Shown: positions 1 through 6,939, numbered from the stretch's first letter. The stretch: DNA of 14,981 bases from Phycisphaerales bacterium UBA6054 (GCA_002429045.1 DIYM01000075.1:1-14981); one strand, 5' to 3'. The notes: generated by a model not told the origin, from the sequence alone. Program-made: numbers and translations.

Positions 1-255
1 GCCTCGATCGCGGTGTTCGCGGGCGTCCCGGCCCGGCACGCGTCGGTCGCGACGGCCCGGCGGGACGGCATGATGGGCGTGCGGGACACGGACGCACTGC
101 CGGACCGCCTCGCCTGGCCGGCGGAACGTGCTCCGGATCTGCGCCGCCAGCGCATCTACCGGAGTTCCGTCACCGCCGATCGCTGGGTGTTCCCGACAAA
201 CCGTCGCGACGGGTCCCAGGGCCGGCGTTCGTACAACTTCCGCTCGGGGTATTGA
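1..255 (+). CDS. 3' end of an unrecognised protein-coding gene (5' end outside window)
   Basis: The first reading frame is open from base 1 to a TGA at 253-255, giving the last 84 residues of a protein whose start lies outside the window. About 88% of its codons end in G or C, as in the confirmed genes here, and a strong hairpin follows the stop by 13 bases; both support a real gene end. The tail is arginine-rich and ends in aromatic and basic residues (RRSYNFRSGY). I do not recognise the family and see no membrane segment or known motif. A GTG at 13 is an in-frame start, so a short complete gene cannot be excluded, but no ribosome binding site is visible before it. Confidence 0.55.
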   Translation, partial: ASIAVFAGVPARHASVATARRDGMMGVRDTDALPDRLAWPAERAPDLRRQRIYRSSVTADRWVFPTNRRDGSQGRRSYNFRSGY

Positions 256-268
256 TCGGGCGCAGGAG

Positions 269-299
269 GAAGCCGGCCTGCGACACACAGGCCGGCTTC
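269..299 (+). terminator. Strong hairpin, probable terminator of the 1-255 gene
   Basis: There is a perfect 12-bp stem, GAAGCCGGCCTG (269-280) with CAGGCCGGCTTC (288-299), and a 7-base loop. It starts 14 bases after the TGA of the upstream plus-strand gene. No T-tract follows on either strand, so it may act with Rho or as a transcript-end stabiliser rather than as a classical intrinsic terminator. Confidence 0.6.
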
Positions 300-390
300 G
301 CACCAACACACGGGCATGCGATCTGTCCGGCCGCCGCTCTGGCGACCCCTGGTCCGTGGACCGCCCATAGGCGACGCCCGTCAAACACGG

Positions 391-410
391 CCCCGCATCT
401 TCACGCGGGG
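391..410 (-). terminator. Hairpin terminator of the fibro-slime gene
   Basis: On the minus strand the sequence CCCCGC-loop-GCGGGG (6-bp stem, 8-base loop) begins 20 bases past the stop at 431 and is followed by CCGTGTTTGAC, a weak T-rich stretch. Position and orientation fit termination of the minus-strand gene at 431-1381. Confidence 0.45.
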
Positions 411-430
411 ACGCGCGGGTTGGGTATGGA

Positions 431-1381
431 TCAGTCGTACAGACCGGCGGTCGGGGGGAGTTCGACCGAGCGGAGCTGCAGCGTGGTCTCGATGCGGAAG
501 TTGGACTGGCTGGTGTGGCGCTCGGCGAAGAAGAAGCTCAGCGTGTACTCCTGGCCGTCCTCGAGCCACTCGAGGCGGTCCAGCTCGATGGTCTGCGAGA
601 CCGCCGAGTGGACGCCCCCGATGTCGATCACCAGGTGCCCGTCGATGAACACCCAGACGTCGTCGTCGCCGGTGAACTTGAACTTCAGGCCCTGGTCGGC
701 GTGGTAGGTGAACTCGGTCTGGAGCTCGAACGAGAAGTGGAAGTTCTTCCCGGTGCTCGCGTAGTTGCCGTACGACTCGCCGTTGATCGGGAAGAACCCG
801 CCCATGCCGGCGAACTGCTCGCTGGTCTTGTCGTCGAACACGTATGTGTCCGAGTCGGCCTGCCTGACGAGCGTGAGCTCGAGCGGCGACGACACGTTCA
901 CGCCGGGGACGTCGCGGAACCACTGGGAGAACGCATCCTCGGTGGTCAGCGCACCGACCCGCGAGTTGTCGATCGATCCGGCGCGGTCGCCCGAGCGGGT
1001 CGCGATGTAGTCACGCGGCGGCGCGATCGCGTTGCCGGACGCGTCCTTCCACTGCGAGCTGAGGCGGTACCCGGTCGACGCGAAGGCGGGCTTGCCCTCC
1101 GAGTCGAGCCGCTCTTGGACCATCCCGACGTAGTGCCCGAATCCCGAGGAGGGACTGCGCTGGAAGTCGGAGTGCCCGCCCTCGCTGTTCTTGTCCTTGA
1201 AATCGCGGACGGTGCCCGTGAGGGTGATGGACTCGGGCAAGCGCTCCCCGTCCACGTAATCTCCGATACCCGGCTGGGCCGCGGTCCCCGCGGTGGCGAG
1301 CACGCCGGCGGCACCGAGAGCCGCGACCGCGAGCTGCGACCCGCGGAGCTTGAGACCAGACTTGGTGTTCATCGTGTTCAT
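431..1381 (-). CDS. Secreted fibro-slime domain protein
   Basis: This is a 316-residue exported protein. Residues 1 to about 35 form a Sec signal peptide: basic start, hydrophobic Ala/Leu/Val core, then an Ala-rich cleavage zone near TAGTAAQPG. The rest matches the fibro-slime domain (TIGR02148; PA14-like beta fold), with the hallmark GDDDVWVFIDGHLVIDIGG at about 238-256 followed by a TLSFFFAERHTSQSNFRIET-type segment near the C-terminus. The family is known from extracellular and surface proteins in Fibrobacter, slime moulds and planctomycetes and is thought to act in adhesion or matrix; ligands are mostly unknown. The ATG at 1381 is preferred because AAGGGA lies just upstream; a TTG at 1396 would add five residues and overlap the gene before. 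No sorting tail or dockerin module is present. It lies 11 bases after the small membrane protein gene and is probably cotranscribed with it. Confidence 0.88.
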   Translation of the reverse strand: MNTMNTKSGLKLRGSQLAVAALGAAGVLATAGTAAQPGIGDYVDGERLPESITLTGTVRDFKDKNSEGGHSDFQRSPSSGFGHYVGMVQERLDSEGKPAFASTGYRLSSQWKDASGNAIAPPRDYIATRSGDRAGSIDNSRVGALTTEDAFSQWFRDVPGVNVSSPLELTLVRQADSDTYVFDDKTSEQFAGMGGFFPINGESYGNYASTGKNFHFSFELQTEFTYHADQGLKFKFTGDDDVWVFIDGHLVIDIGGVHSAVSQTIELDRLEWLEDGQEYTLSFFFAERHTSQSNFRIETTLQLRSVELPPTAGLYD

Positions 1382-1392
1382 CCCGTTCCCTT

Positions 1393-1698
1393 TCAACCAA
1401 AGACTCCCGGAGCGTCGATGACGCCCGACCCGTTCGCACGCCCGACCTTCGCGGCGGGCGCGACCGTGGCCCGGGAGTTGTCTGTCCCGGACTGACCCCG
1501 AACCGTCGGGGCGTGTTCTTGAGCCGCGTTGGCGTGACCCGTGCTCAACGCAGCGGTCCCGATAGAGAAGATCAGGGACAGGCTCGACGCGGCGATGGCC
1601 GCGATCAGCAGTGCCTGCATGCCCTTGCCCGCGGGCAGAAGCCCGGCCAGTTCGCCCTGTTCACCGCTGTCGGGCGGTTGTGATGTGATCCCAAACAT
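1393..1698 (-). CDS. Small single-pass membrane protein of unknown function
   Basis: This 101-residue ORF starts at an ATG preceded by a very strong ribosome binding site (GAGGAGG, 4 bases before the start codon). It has a short N-terminal segment of about 27 residues, a hydrophobic helix at about 28-50 (ALLIAAIAASSLSLIFSIG), and an Ala/Thr/Ser-rich outside or inside tail of about 50 residues with no cysteine and no recognised motif. I do not recognise the family. Its stop is 11 bases before the ATG of the fibro-slime gene, so the two are probably one transcription unit; it could be an anchor, chaperone or regulator for the secreted partner, but that is inference. A GC-rich hairpin lies in its presumed leader at 1726-1742. 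Confidence 0.72.
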   Translation of the reverse strand: MFGITSQPPDSGEQGELAGLLPAGKGMQALLIAAIAASSLSLIFSIGTAALSTGHANAAQEHAPTVRGQSGTDNSRATVAPAAKVGRANGSGVIDAPGVFG

Positions 1699-1725
1699 GC
1701 CGCCTCCTCGTGTGCTCGGCGCTCC

Positions 1726-1742
1726 GCGGGCGACCCGCCCGC
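1726..1742. other. GC hairpin in the leader of the small membrane protein gene
   Basis: GCGGGCG (1726-1732) and CGCCCGC (1736-1742) form a perfect 7-bp stem with a 3-base loop, and GTGC/GCAC at 1712-1715 and 1746-1749 could extend it past an internal loop. It is within 50 bases of the start codon at 1698, on the minus-strand transcript just before the Shine-Dalgarno. In DNA this GC-rich it may be chance. The rest of 1699-1953 shows no clear promoter by eye. Confidence 0.3.
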
Positions 1743-1903
1743 TCGGCACCACGTGGAGAGTCGCAAACGAACCCGGACACCGACCACCCGCGGGATCAGG
1801 AAAAGAGGGGACGCCGGGCTGCGGGATCGGATCGCGCCGCCTGGGTCCGTGCTCCCGTCTGGCGCGTCTGCGCCGGTCGTGCCGATCAGATCCACAGCCG
1901 ATC

Positions 1904-1930
1904 CCCGGTCGGGATCGGCGCCCGACCGGG
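1904..1930 (+). promoter_or_regulatory. Perfect leader hairpin just upstream of murA
   Basis: CCCGGTCGGG (1904-1913) and CCCGACCGGG (1921-1930) are exact reverse complements separated by 7 bases. The stem ends 12 bases before the murA Shine-Dalgarno (AGGAGGTG, 1943-1950). ATCC at 1901 and GGAT at 1933 could lengthen it past a bulge. It could be a regulatory or stabilising 5' UTR structure, or an operator. No T-tract follows, so it is not a typical attenuator. Confidence 0.4.
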
Positions 1931-1953
1931 TAGGATGGTTCCAGGAGGTGGCG

Positions 1954-3276
1954 ATGGACGCGTTTGTGATCGAGGGCGGGCAACGCCTGCGGGGTAGGCT
2001 GCGGGTCAACGGCTCCAAGAACTCCGCGCTGCCCATCATGGCGGGCGTGCTCCTGACCGACCAGCCTGTCACACTCCGCGACGTGCCCGACCTCTCGGAC
2101 ATCCGCAACATGGTCCGCCTGCTCGGGGAACTCGGGGTGGCGATCGGGCGCGAGACCGACACCGAGGGACGCCCGGTCTTCTGCATCCAGACCATCGACG
2201 AGCGCGCGAGCCACGCGAGGTACGACATCGTGCGCACCATGCGTGCGAGCGTCTGCGTGCTGGGCCCGATGCTCGCCCGACGGGGGCGGGCGCGGGTGTC
2301 GCTCCCGGGCGGGTGCGCCATCGGGCAGCGCCCGGTCGACATCCACCTCCGCGGGCTTCAGGCCCTGGGCGCCAGGATCTCTCTCGAGGACGGCGACATC
2401 GTCGCCGAGGTGCCGGGCGGGCGTCTGACGGGCGCGACGGTGTTCCTCGGGGGCGCGAACGGGTCAACGGTGCTCGGGACCGCGAACGTGATGTCCGCCG
2501 CCACGCTTGCGAGAGGAACCACCGTCATCGAGTGCGCCGCGTGCGAGCCCGAGATCGTGGATCTCGCGAGCATGCTCAACGCGATGGGCGCGAGGATCGA
2601 GGGCGCCGGTTCGCCCCGCCTGACCATCCGCGGGGTCGAATCGCTCTCGGGCGTCGATCACACGGTCATCCCCGACCGGATCGAAGCGGGCACGTTCATG
2701 TGCGCCGCGGGCATCACCGACGGGGACCTGACCCTGGACAACTGCCCGCTGGACGCGTTGATGGCCGCCACGACCACGCTCGACGCGATCGGCGTCTCGG
2801 TCGAGCCGATCGGATCGGGCGACGACCCGATGCGCCGGACCTGCCGCGTCCGGCGGTCGGGCCCGCTGAAGAGCGCCCCGATCACCACGCAGCCGCACCC
2901 GGGGTTCCCGACCGATCTGCAGGCCCAGTTCATGGCGCTGCTGTGTGTCGCGGAGGGCAACAGCGTGATCACCGAGAAGATCTTCCCGGAGCGGTTCCTG
3001 CACGTTGCCGAGTTGCAGCGGATGGGCGCGTCGCTCAACCGCCAGGGCGCCACGGCGGTGGTTACGGGCGTGGGGTCGCTGCACGGCGCCCGCGTGATGG
3101 CCTCCGATCTGCGTGCGTCGGCAGGCCTCGTGCTCGCGGGCCTCGCCGCCGAGGGCACCACGACGGTCAACCGCGTGTACCACATCGACCGGGGCTACGA
3201 GTCGCTGGAAGACCGGATCTCGTCGGTCGGGGGGTCGGTCCGGCGGGTCAAACCCGAGCCCGCGCCGATCGGCTGA
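1954..3276 (+). CDS. murA: UDP-N-acetylglucosamine 1-carboxyvinyltransferase (MurA)
   Basis: MurA transfers enolpyruvate from PEP to UDP-GlcNAc, the first committed step of peptidoglycan precursor synthesis in the cytoplasm. The protein is 440 residues, slightly longer than usual. The start region NGSKNSALPI supplies the conserved Lys22-Asn23 pair; PGGCAIGQRPVDIH carries the catalytic cysteine Cys121, the target of fosfomycin; HPGFPTDLQAQ carries the catalytic Asp321; DLRASAGLVLAG carries the conserved Arg387. The ATG at 1954 is chosen because of the near-perfect AGGAGGTG at 1943-1950; longer in-frame starts from 1753 are low-complexity read-through of the leader. A Cys rather than Asp at position 121 predicts fosfomycin sensitivity of the enzyme. 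Its presence agrees with planctomycetes having peptidoglycan. It stands alone on the plus strand. Confidence 0.96.
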   Translation: MDAFVIEGGQRLRGRLRVNGSKNSALPIMAGVLLTDQPVTLRDVPDLSDIRNMVRLLGELGVAIGRETDTEGRPVFCIQTIDERASHARYDIVRTMRASVCVLGPMLARRGRARVSLPGGCAIGQRPVDIHLRGLQALGARISLEDGDIVAEVPGGRLTGATVFLGGANGSTVLGTANVMSAATLARGTTVIECAACEPEIVDLASMLNAMGARIEGAGSPRLTIRGVESLSGVDHTVIPDRIEAGTFMCAAGITDGDLTLDNCPLDALMAATTTLDAIGVSVEPIGSGDDPMRRTCRVRRSGPLKSAPITTQPHPGFPTDLQAQFMALLCVAEGNSVITEKIFPERFLHVAELQRMGASLNRQGATAVVTGVGSLHGARVMASDLRASAGLVLAGLAAEGTTTVNRVYHIDRGYESLEDRISSVGGSVRRVKPEPAPIG

Positions 3277-3284
3277 TCCCGGCA

Positions 3285-3302
3285 CCCCGGGGGCATCCGG
3301 GG
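3285..3302. terminator. Possible small hairpin between convergent murA and ptsH
   Basis: CCCCGG (3285-3290) can pair with CCGGGG (3297-3302) around a 6-base loop within the 36-base gap between two convergent stop codons. The position suits a shared terminator, but the stem is short and no T-tract follows on either strand. Confidence 0.28.
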
Positions 3303-3312
3303 GGGGAGACGG

Positions 3313-3594
3313 TCAGCGGTCGTCCTCGTCGAAGCCGCGCCCGACAAGATCGGACAGCAGCCTGAGGCATTCCTCGGCGTCGTCGCCCGTGCAGGCGATC
3401 TCGAGCCGGGTGCCCATGGTGGCGGCGAGCATCATCAGGTCCATGATCGACTTGCCGTCCGCCTCGGTCCCCCCGTTGCGAACGGTGACATCGCTGCTGA
3501 ACTTCATCGCGGTGGTGGCGAAGTCCGTCGCAGGGCGCGCGTGCAGCCCGTACTTGTTCACAACGGTCACTTTCGCGGATCGCGTGTCGGGCAA
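3313..3594 (-). CDS. ptsH: HPr-family phosphocarrier protein
   Basis: This 93-residue cytoplasmic phosphocarrier of the phosphotransferase system accepts phosphate from enzyme I on the active histidine and passes it to EIIA proteins. The active-site motif GLHARPA places His18 and Arg20; ADGKSIMDLMMLAA places the regulatory serine at Ser49, the site phosphorylated by HPr kinase in other bacteria. The start is a TTG at 3594; no ATG or GTG lies upstream in frame before the ptsN stop, and the downstream GTG at Val9 would delete the first strand. Its ribosome binding site is weak, suggesting coupling to ptsN, which ends 54 bases upstream. No sugar-specific EIIB/EIIC is in the window, so it probably serves a regulatory PTS with EIIA-Ntr. 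Confidence 0.92.
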   Translation of the reverse strand: MPDTRSAKVTVVNKYGLHARPATDFATTAMKFSSDVTVRNGGTEADGKSIMDLMMLAATMGTRLEIACTGDDAEECLRLLSDLVGRGFDEDDR

Positions 3595-3648
3595 CGTGGG
3601 CTCGCTCGGTGCTGCGCGGGGGCGTGAGAGATCGGGACAGTCGTGCGG

Positions 3649-4125
3649 TTAGCCTCCGGGCTGCTGGTGGTCGGCCTCATCGAGGAGCGACATGACCTCC
3701 TCGCGGGTCCCGGCCTGGCGGAGGAACCGGCGGAACGTGTCCTTCGACAGGTTCTTGAAGATCGTTTCCATCGCCTGGAGGTGCTCCTCCGGGCGGTCCT
3801 CCGGGCTGAGCAGCAGGAAGACGGTGTAAACGGGCTGCTTGTCGAGGGCGTTGAAGTCGATGCCGTGCTCGGAGATCCCGATCGCGGCCCGGATCTCGCG
3901 GACCCCCTTGTGCTTGACGTGGGGCACCGCCACCCCCCGCCCGAACCCGGTCGAGCCCTTCCGCTCGCGGTCGAGCAGCTTCTCGACGAGCTCGGGTTCG
4001 GACGCCTCTTCGGCGGCGCCGTCGCGGACCAGCGAACCGATCAGCTCTCGGACCGCGTCGTCTCGCTCGGAGGACTCGAGTCTGGGCAGGATAGCTTGGG
4101 CTTGGACGATCTCGGTCAGCTTCAT
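3649..4125 (-). CDS. ptsN: PTS EIIA-Ntr-type regulatory protein
   Basis: This is a 158-residue EIIA domain of the fructose/mannitol/nitrogen class (PTS_EIIA_2), a cytoplasmic phospho-relay protein. The active-site segment GFGRGVAVPHVKH places the phosphorylated histidine at His69, and HLQAMETIFKNLSKDTFRRF matches the conserved C-terminal half. The length equals that of a stand-alone EIIA-Ntr; no EIIB or EIIC part is fused. In proteobacteria PtsN regulates potassium transport and nitrogen/carbon balance rather than moving sugar. It lies between hpf and ptsH, as in the well-known rpoN-hpf-ptsN neighbourhood, although rpoN is absent here. The ATG at 4125 is the only sensible start; the upstream ribosome binding site is weak. 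Confidence 0.93.
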   Translation of the reverse strand: MKLTEIVQAQAILPRLESSERDDAVRELIGSLVRDGAAEEASEPELVEKLLDRERKGSTGFGRGVAVPHVKHKGVREIRAAIGISEHGIDFNALDKQPVYTVFLLLSPEDRPEEHLQAMETIFKNLSKDTFRRFLRQAGTREEVMSLLDEADHQQPGG

Positions 4126-4178
4126 GGGCTTGGACCCCCGGGGCGTGTTTCGTTGGTGTTCGCGCGGCTTGCCGCCGG

Positions 4179-4487
4179 TCAGCGGTTGTCGTCCTTGAGC
4201 TTCTCTTTCAGGTCTTGGAGCTGGCGTTCGGCCTTGGCGATCACCTCGTCGATCAAGCCGTACACGTCCTGCCCGTCGGACTTGGCGACCATCTCGGGAT
4301 GGCTGCGGACCGCGACGAGCAACTCGGCGCGGAACACCTGCTTGTCGGCGGCTTCTTGCGAGACCGTGAAGTCGAGCTGCTGGACGAAGTCGTCGTACTT
4401 CTTGGTCAGTTTCGCCGATTTCTTCTCGGCGTGCCCCTCGATCGCCGGGGTGATGTCCATGTGACGACCGACAACGTTGATACGCAT
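4179..4487 (-). CDS. hpf: Ribosome hibernation promoting factor, short form (HPF/YfiA family)
   Basis: This 102-residue protein starts MRINVVGRHMDITPAIEGHA, the typical HPF/RaiA beginning, and continues through AEKKSAKLTKKYDD and a basic, charged C-terminal helix (AKAERQLQDLKEKLKDDNR). HPF binds the 30S decoding region and inactivates or dimerises ribosomes in stationary phase. It lacks the C-terminal dimerisation domain of long HPF, so it is the short form. The ATG at 4487 is preferred because AGAAGGAG stands 6 bases before it; an open frame continues far upstream without a better start. It is the head of the hpf-ptsN-ptsH group (53 and 54-base gaps). The 113 bases between it and the DUF502 gene include an AT-richer stretch (GTATCGTATCGAG on the minus strand near 4555-4567), a weak promoter candidate. 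Confidence 0.92.
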   Translation of the reverse strand: MRINVVGRHMDITPAIEGHAEKKSAKLTKKYDDFVQQLDFTVSQEAADKQVFRAELLVAVRSHPEMVAKSDGQDVYGLIDEVIAKAERQLQDLKEKLKDDNR

Positions 4488-4600
4488 CGCGACTCCTTCT
4501 GATGTGGCGCGGGCGGCCGGCGCCGGCGCAGGGCCCGGGCGTCCGCCGGGCATCTCGATACGATACCGCGCGGGCGACCGGTGCAGACCCAATGTACAGT

Positions 4601-5596
4601 CTAAGCGCCTTTGCGCGTGGGGCGAGAATCCGGGGGGTCGGGGGTGCCCGTGCCGGGATCCCCGGCGGGGTCCGGCCCCGGGTCGATCGACCGGGCCCGC
4701 TGTTTGGTCAGTTCGCTGGCGGCCTCCGGCGACGACGCGACCACCATCGCCGGCCCCCCGCCCCCGATCGCGCCGCCCAGGGGCACGTCCGGGGTGGCAC
4801 CGTCGTCGGTCGGGTGGTCGGGCGTCAGCACGCCGGCCGTGATCACGAAACGAAGCGCCTGCTCGATCGACATGTCGATCTCGATGACCCTCTCGGCCAG
4901 CACGTTGATCGTGAACCCGGTGAACGGCGTGGGTGAGGTCGGGATGAAGATCGACACGACGCGCCCCCCCGCGACGCCGTCGAAGAAGCGGAGCGAGTCC
5001 CCGGTCAGGAAGCCCATCGTCCAGATGTCTTTGGACGGGTACTCGACCAGCACGACCTTCGAGAACGCCAGCTTCTTGTCGCCCATGATCATGTCGACGA
5101 GTTGCTTGACGTGCGGGTAGACCTGCTTGAAACCGGGGATACGCGCGATCAGACGCTCGACGCGGTTGTAGATCTGGCGCCCGAAAAAGTTGCTGATCAG
5201 CACGCCCGCGAGGTAGATCAGCAGGATCGCGACGAAGAACCCGGTCAGGTTGAGGTACCAATGCTCGTTCCAGAACGTGCGGAGGTACTCGCGCCGGATC
5301 TGGCGACGCAGGGGCGCGTCGGCCATGCTGGCGACCGTGATCTCCTGCGAGACGCGGTACTCGGCCAACTCCTCGTCTGTCACGCTGAACCAGCCCGGCA
5401 GCGACTCTTCCTCGAAGACCTGCGGGACGATCCACAGCACCGACAGACGCGTCGCCTTGTTGATCGGCTGGGCGACGTTGGTGTACACGAAGCCGATCGC
5501 CTGCCACAGAATCCAGAGCGTCACCACCGTCGGCAGCAGGATCGCTAGGCCCTTGCCGAAGAACCGTTTAAAGTCTGAGGAGAAGGAATCGGCCAT
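4601..5596 (-). CDS. DUF502 (COV-like) integral membrane protein
   Basis: This 331-residue inner-membrane protein belongs to DUF502, the family that includes the plant COV proteins; its molecular function is unknown. Two hydrophobic helices are visible at about 15-38 and 117-138. Then come conserved blocks IPGFKQVYPHVKQLVDMI (about 153-170), VVLVEYPSKDIWTMGFLTG (about 181-199) and IFIPTSPTPFTGF (about 216-228), followed by VIEIDMSIEQALRFVITAG. It is longer than the usual 200 or so residues because of a roughly 75-residue charged insertion between the two helices and a Pro/Asp/Gly-rich low-complexity tail of about 70 residues. The ATG at 5596 is chosen: GGAG lies 6 bases upstream, and the longer reading from 5653 adds only Arg/Gly/Pro-rich residues. 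It is followed 113 bases later by hpf in the same direction. Confidence 0.88.
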   Translation of the reverse strand: MADSFSSDFKRFFGKGLAILLPTVVTLWILWQAIGFVYTNVAQPINKATRLSVLWIVPQVFEEESLPGWFSVTDEELAEYRVSQEITVASMADAPLRRQIRREYLRTFWNEHWYLNLTGFFVAILLIYLAGVLISNFFGRQIYNRVERLIARIPGFKQVYPHVKQLVDMIMGDKKLAFSKVVLVEYPSKDIWTMGFLTGDSLRFFDGVAGGRVVSIFIPTSPTPFTGFTINVLAERVIEIDMSIEQALRFVITAGVLTPDHPTDDGATPDVPLGGAIGGGGPAMVVASSPEAASELTKQRARSIDPGPDPAGDPGTGTPDPPDSRPTRKGA

Positions 5597-5695
5597 CGAC
5601 GCTCCGTTGCGGTGTGGGCCGCCCGCCCGCGGGCAGCGCCCGCGCGGCGACACCGCCGAACCCCTTATCGGGCGAGATCCTTCCCGCCTCGCATC

Positions 5696-5701
5696 ATTCT
5701 A
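5696..5701 (-). promoter_or_regulatory. Possible -10 element for the DUF502 gene
   Basis: TAGAAT on the minus strand matches TATAAT at five of six positions and lies about 100 bases upstream of the ATG at 5596, in the divergent gap with galE. No convincing -35 is seen 16-18 bases upstream, so this is weak. The remaining part of 5597-5865 holds no ORF or repeat that I can support. Confidence 0.22.
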
Positions 5702-5865
5702 TGGGGATCCCGGGCCCGCGGTTCCGCCTCACGGGCCGATCCCGGGCGGGCGCCCGGGCAGTCGGTCCGCGCCGGGCGGAGTTGGACGCCGCGGCTGCAT
5801 ACGCTCGGCCGATCGCCCGAACACACCACCGCGGGCGGGCGTACTCGGGGACTCAGGAGGCAGCG

Positions 5866-6909
5866 ATGCGGGTATTGGTCACGGGCGGGGCGGGGTACAT
5901 CGGATCACACGCCTGCCAGAGGCTGCTGCGCGACGGGCACCACGTCGTCGCGGTCGACTCGCTGTTCCGCGGGCACCGGGCGCCGATGGGCCTGCTCGGG
6001 GCCGAGTTCGGCGACCGGTTCGCGTTCGTCCACGCCGACGTGGGGGATCGGGCGTCGATCACCGGGGCGATCGACGCCCACGACCTCGACACGGTCATGC
6101 ACTTCGGCGCGATCGCCTACGTGGGCGAATCGGTCGACGACCCGCTGTGGTACTACCGCAACAACGTCTCGGCGGGCATCGCGATGCTCGAAGCGATCGA
6201 CGCCTCGCGCGACGGGCGCGGGGTCGACCGGGTGATCTTCTCGTCATCGTGCGCGACCTACGGCGACCCGCCCGAGGGCATGATCCCCGTTCCGGAGACC
6301 TGCCCGCAACGACCGACTTCCCCGTACGGGTTCTCCAAGCTGCACTTCGAGCACATCCTGCTCGACTACGCCAACAAGCGGCGCAGCGACGGAAAGCCCA
6401 TCGCGCTGGCGATGCTTCGCTACTTCAACGTCGCCGGCAGCGACCGGGGCGGCGTGCTGGGCGAGGACCACACCCCCGAGACCCATCTGGTGCCCGTGGC
6501 GATGCAGGCCGCTCAGGGCAGGCGGGCGTCGATGTCCATCTTCGGCACCGACTACCCGACCGAGGACGGCACCTGCGTGCGTGACTATGTCCACGTCGAG
6601 GATCTGATCGAGGCCCACGTCCGGGCCGCCGATCGCATCGGGCCGGGCGTGAGCGAGGCGTACAACGTCGGGATCGGTGCCGGGTACTCGGTTCGCCAGA
6701 TCCTCGATTCGGTCCGACGGGTGAGCGGCACCGACTTCGAGGTGATCGAAGCCGGGCGCCGGGCCGGCGACGCGATCGCTCTTTACAACGACCCGACGAA
6801 GATCAAACGCGAACTGGGCTGGTCCCCGGAAATCACCGAGATCGATGAGCTGGTGTCCACCGCCTGGGACTGGTTCCAAGCCAACCCGGACGGGTACGCG
6901 AAGGGCTGA
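5866..6909 (+). CDS. galE: UDP-glucose 4-epimerase (GalE)
   Basis: This 347-residue cytoplasmic NAD-dependent epimerase interconverts UDP-glucose and UDP-galactose, for galactose use or for building surface polysaccharides. It is an extended short-chain dehydrogenase: the Rossmann motif TGGAGYIGSH (6-15) binds NAD, SSSCATYG (126-133) gives the catalytic Ser/Thr region, and the YGFSK signature gives Tyr154 and Lys158. RYFNVAGSD and the C-terminal LGWSP block are typical of GalE. The ATG at 5866 has a CAGGAGG site at 5854-5860; the in-frame extension to 5614 lacks any such site. It faces the nucleotidase gene and shares a terminator with it. The neighbouring nucleotidase is of a family that includes UDP-sugar hydrolases, so a link through UDP-sugars is possible but speculative. 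Confidence 0.95.
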   Translation: MRVLVTGGAGYIGSHACQRLLRDGHHVVAVDSLFRGHRAPMGLLGAEFGDRFAFVHADVGDRASITGAIDAHDLDTVMHFGAIAYVGESVDDPLWYYRNNVSAGIAMLEAIDASRDGRGVDRVIFSSSCATYGDPPEGMIPVPETCPQRPTSPYGFSKLHFEHILLDYANKRRSDGKPIALAMLRYFNVAGSDRGGVLGEDHTPETHLVPVAMQAAQGRRASMSIFGTDYPTEDGTCVRDYVHVEDLIEAHVRAADRIGPGVSEAYNVGIGAGYSVRQILDSVRRVSGTDFEVIEAGRRAGDAIALYNDPTKIKRELGWSPEITEIDELVSTAWDWFQANPDGYAKG

Positions 6910-6939
6910 GCACCCACGGATGAGCGAGACGAAAAGAAA

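Noticed and set aside
515..1495. Long plus-strand ORF opposite the fibro-slime gene
   Set aside because: It is Glu/Arg/Val/Leu-rich without any motif, and lies antisense to a clearly recognised protein; long shadow frames are expected at this GC content.
1753..1953. N-terminal extension of MurA from an in-frame upstream start
   Set aside because: The extension is Arg/Pro/Ser-rich with no homology to MurA, includes the leader hairpin, and the ATG at 1954 has a near-perfect Shine-Dalgarno.
2313..3365. 350-codon plus-strand ORF inside murA
   Set aside because: It is an Arg/Gly/His-rich shadow of murA in another frame.
5614..5865. N-terminal extension of GalE
   Set aside because: The NAD-binding Rossmann motif begins right at the ATG at 5866, which has its own ribosome binding site; the upstream residues are low-complexity.
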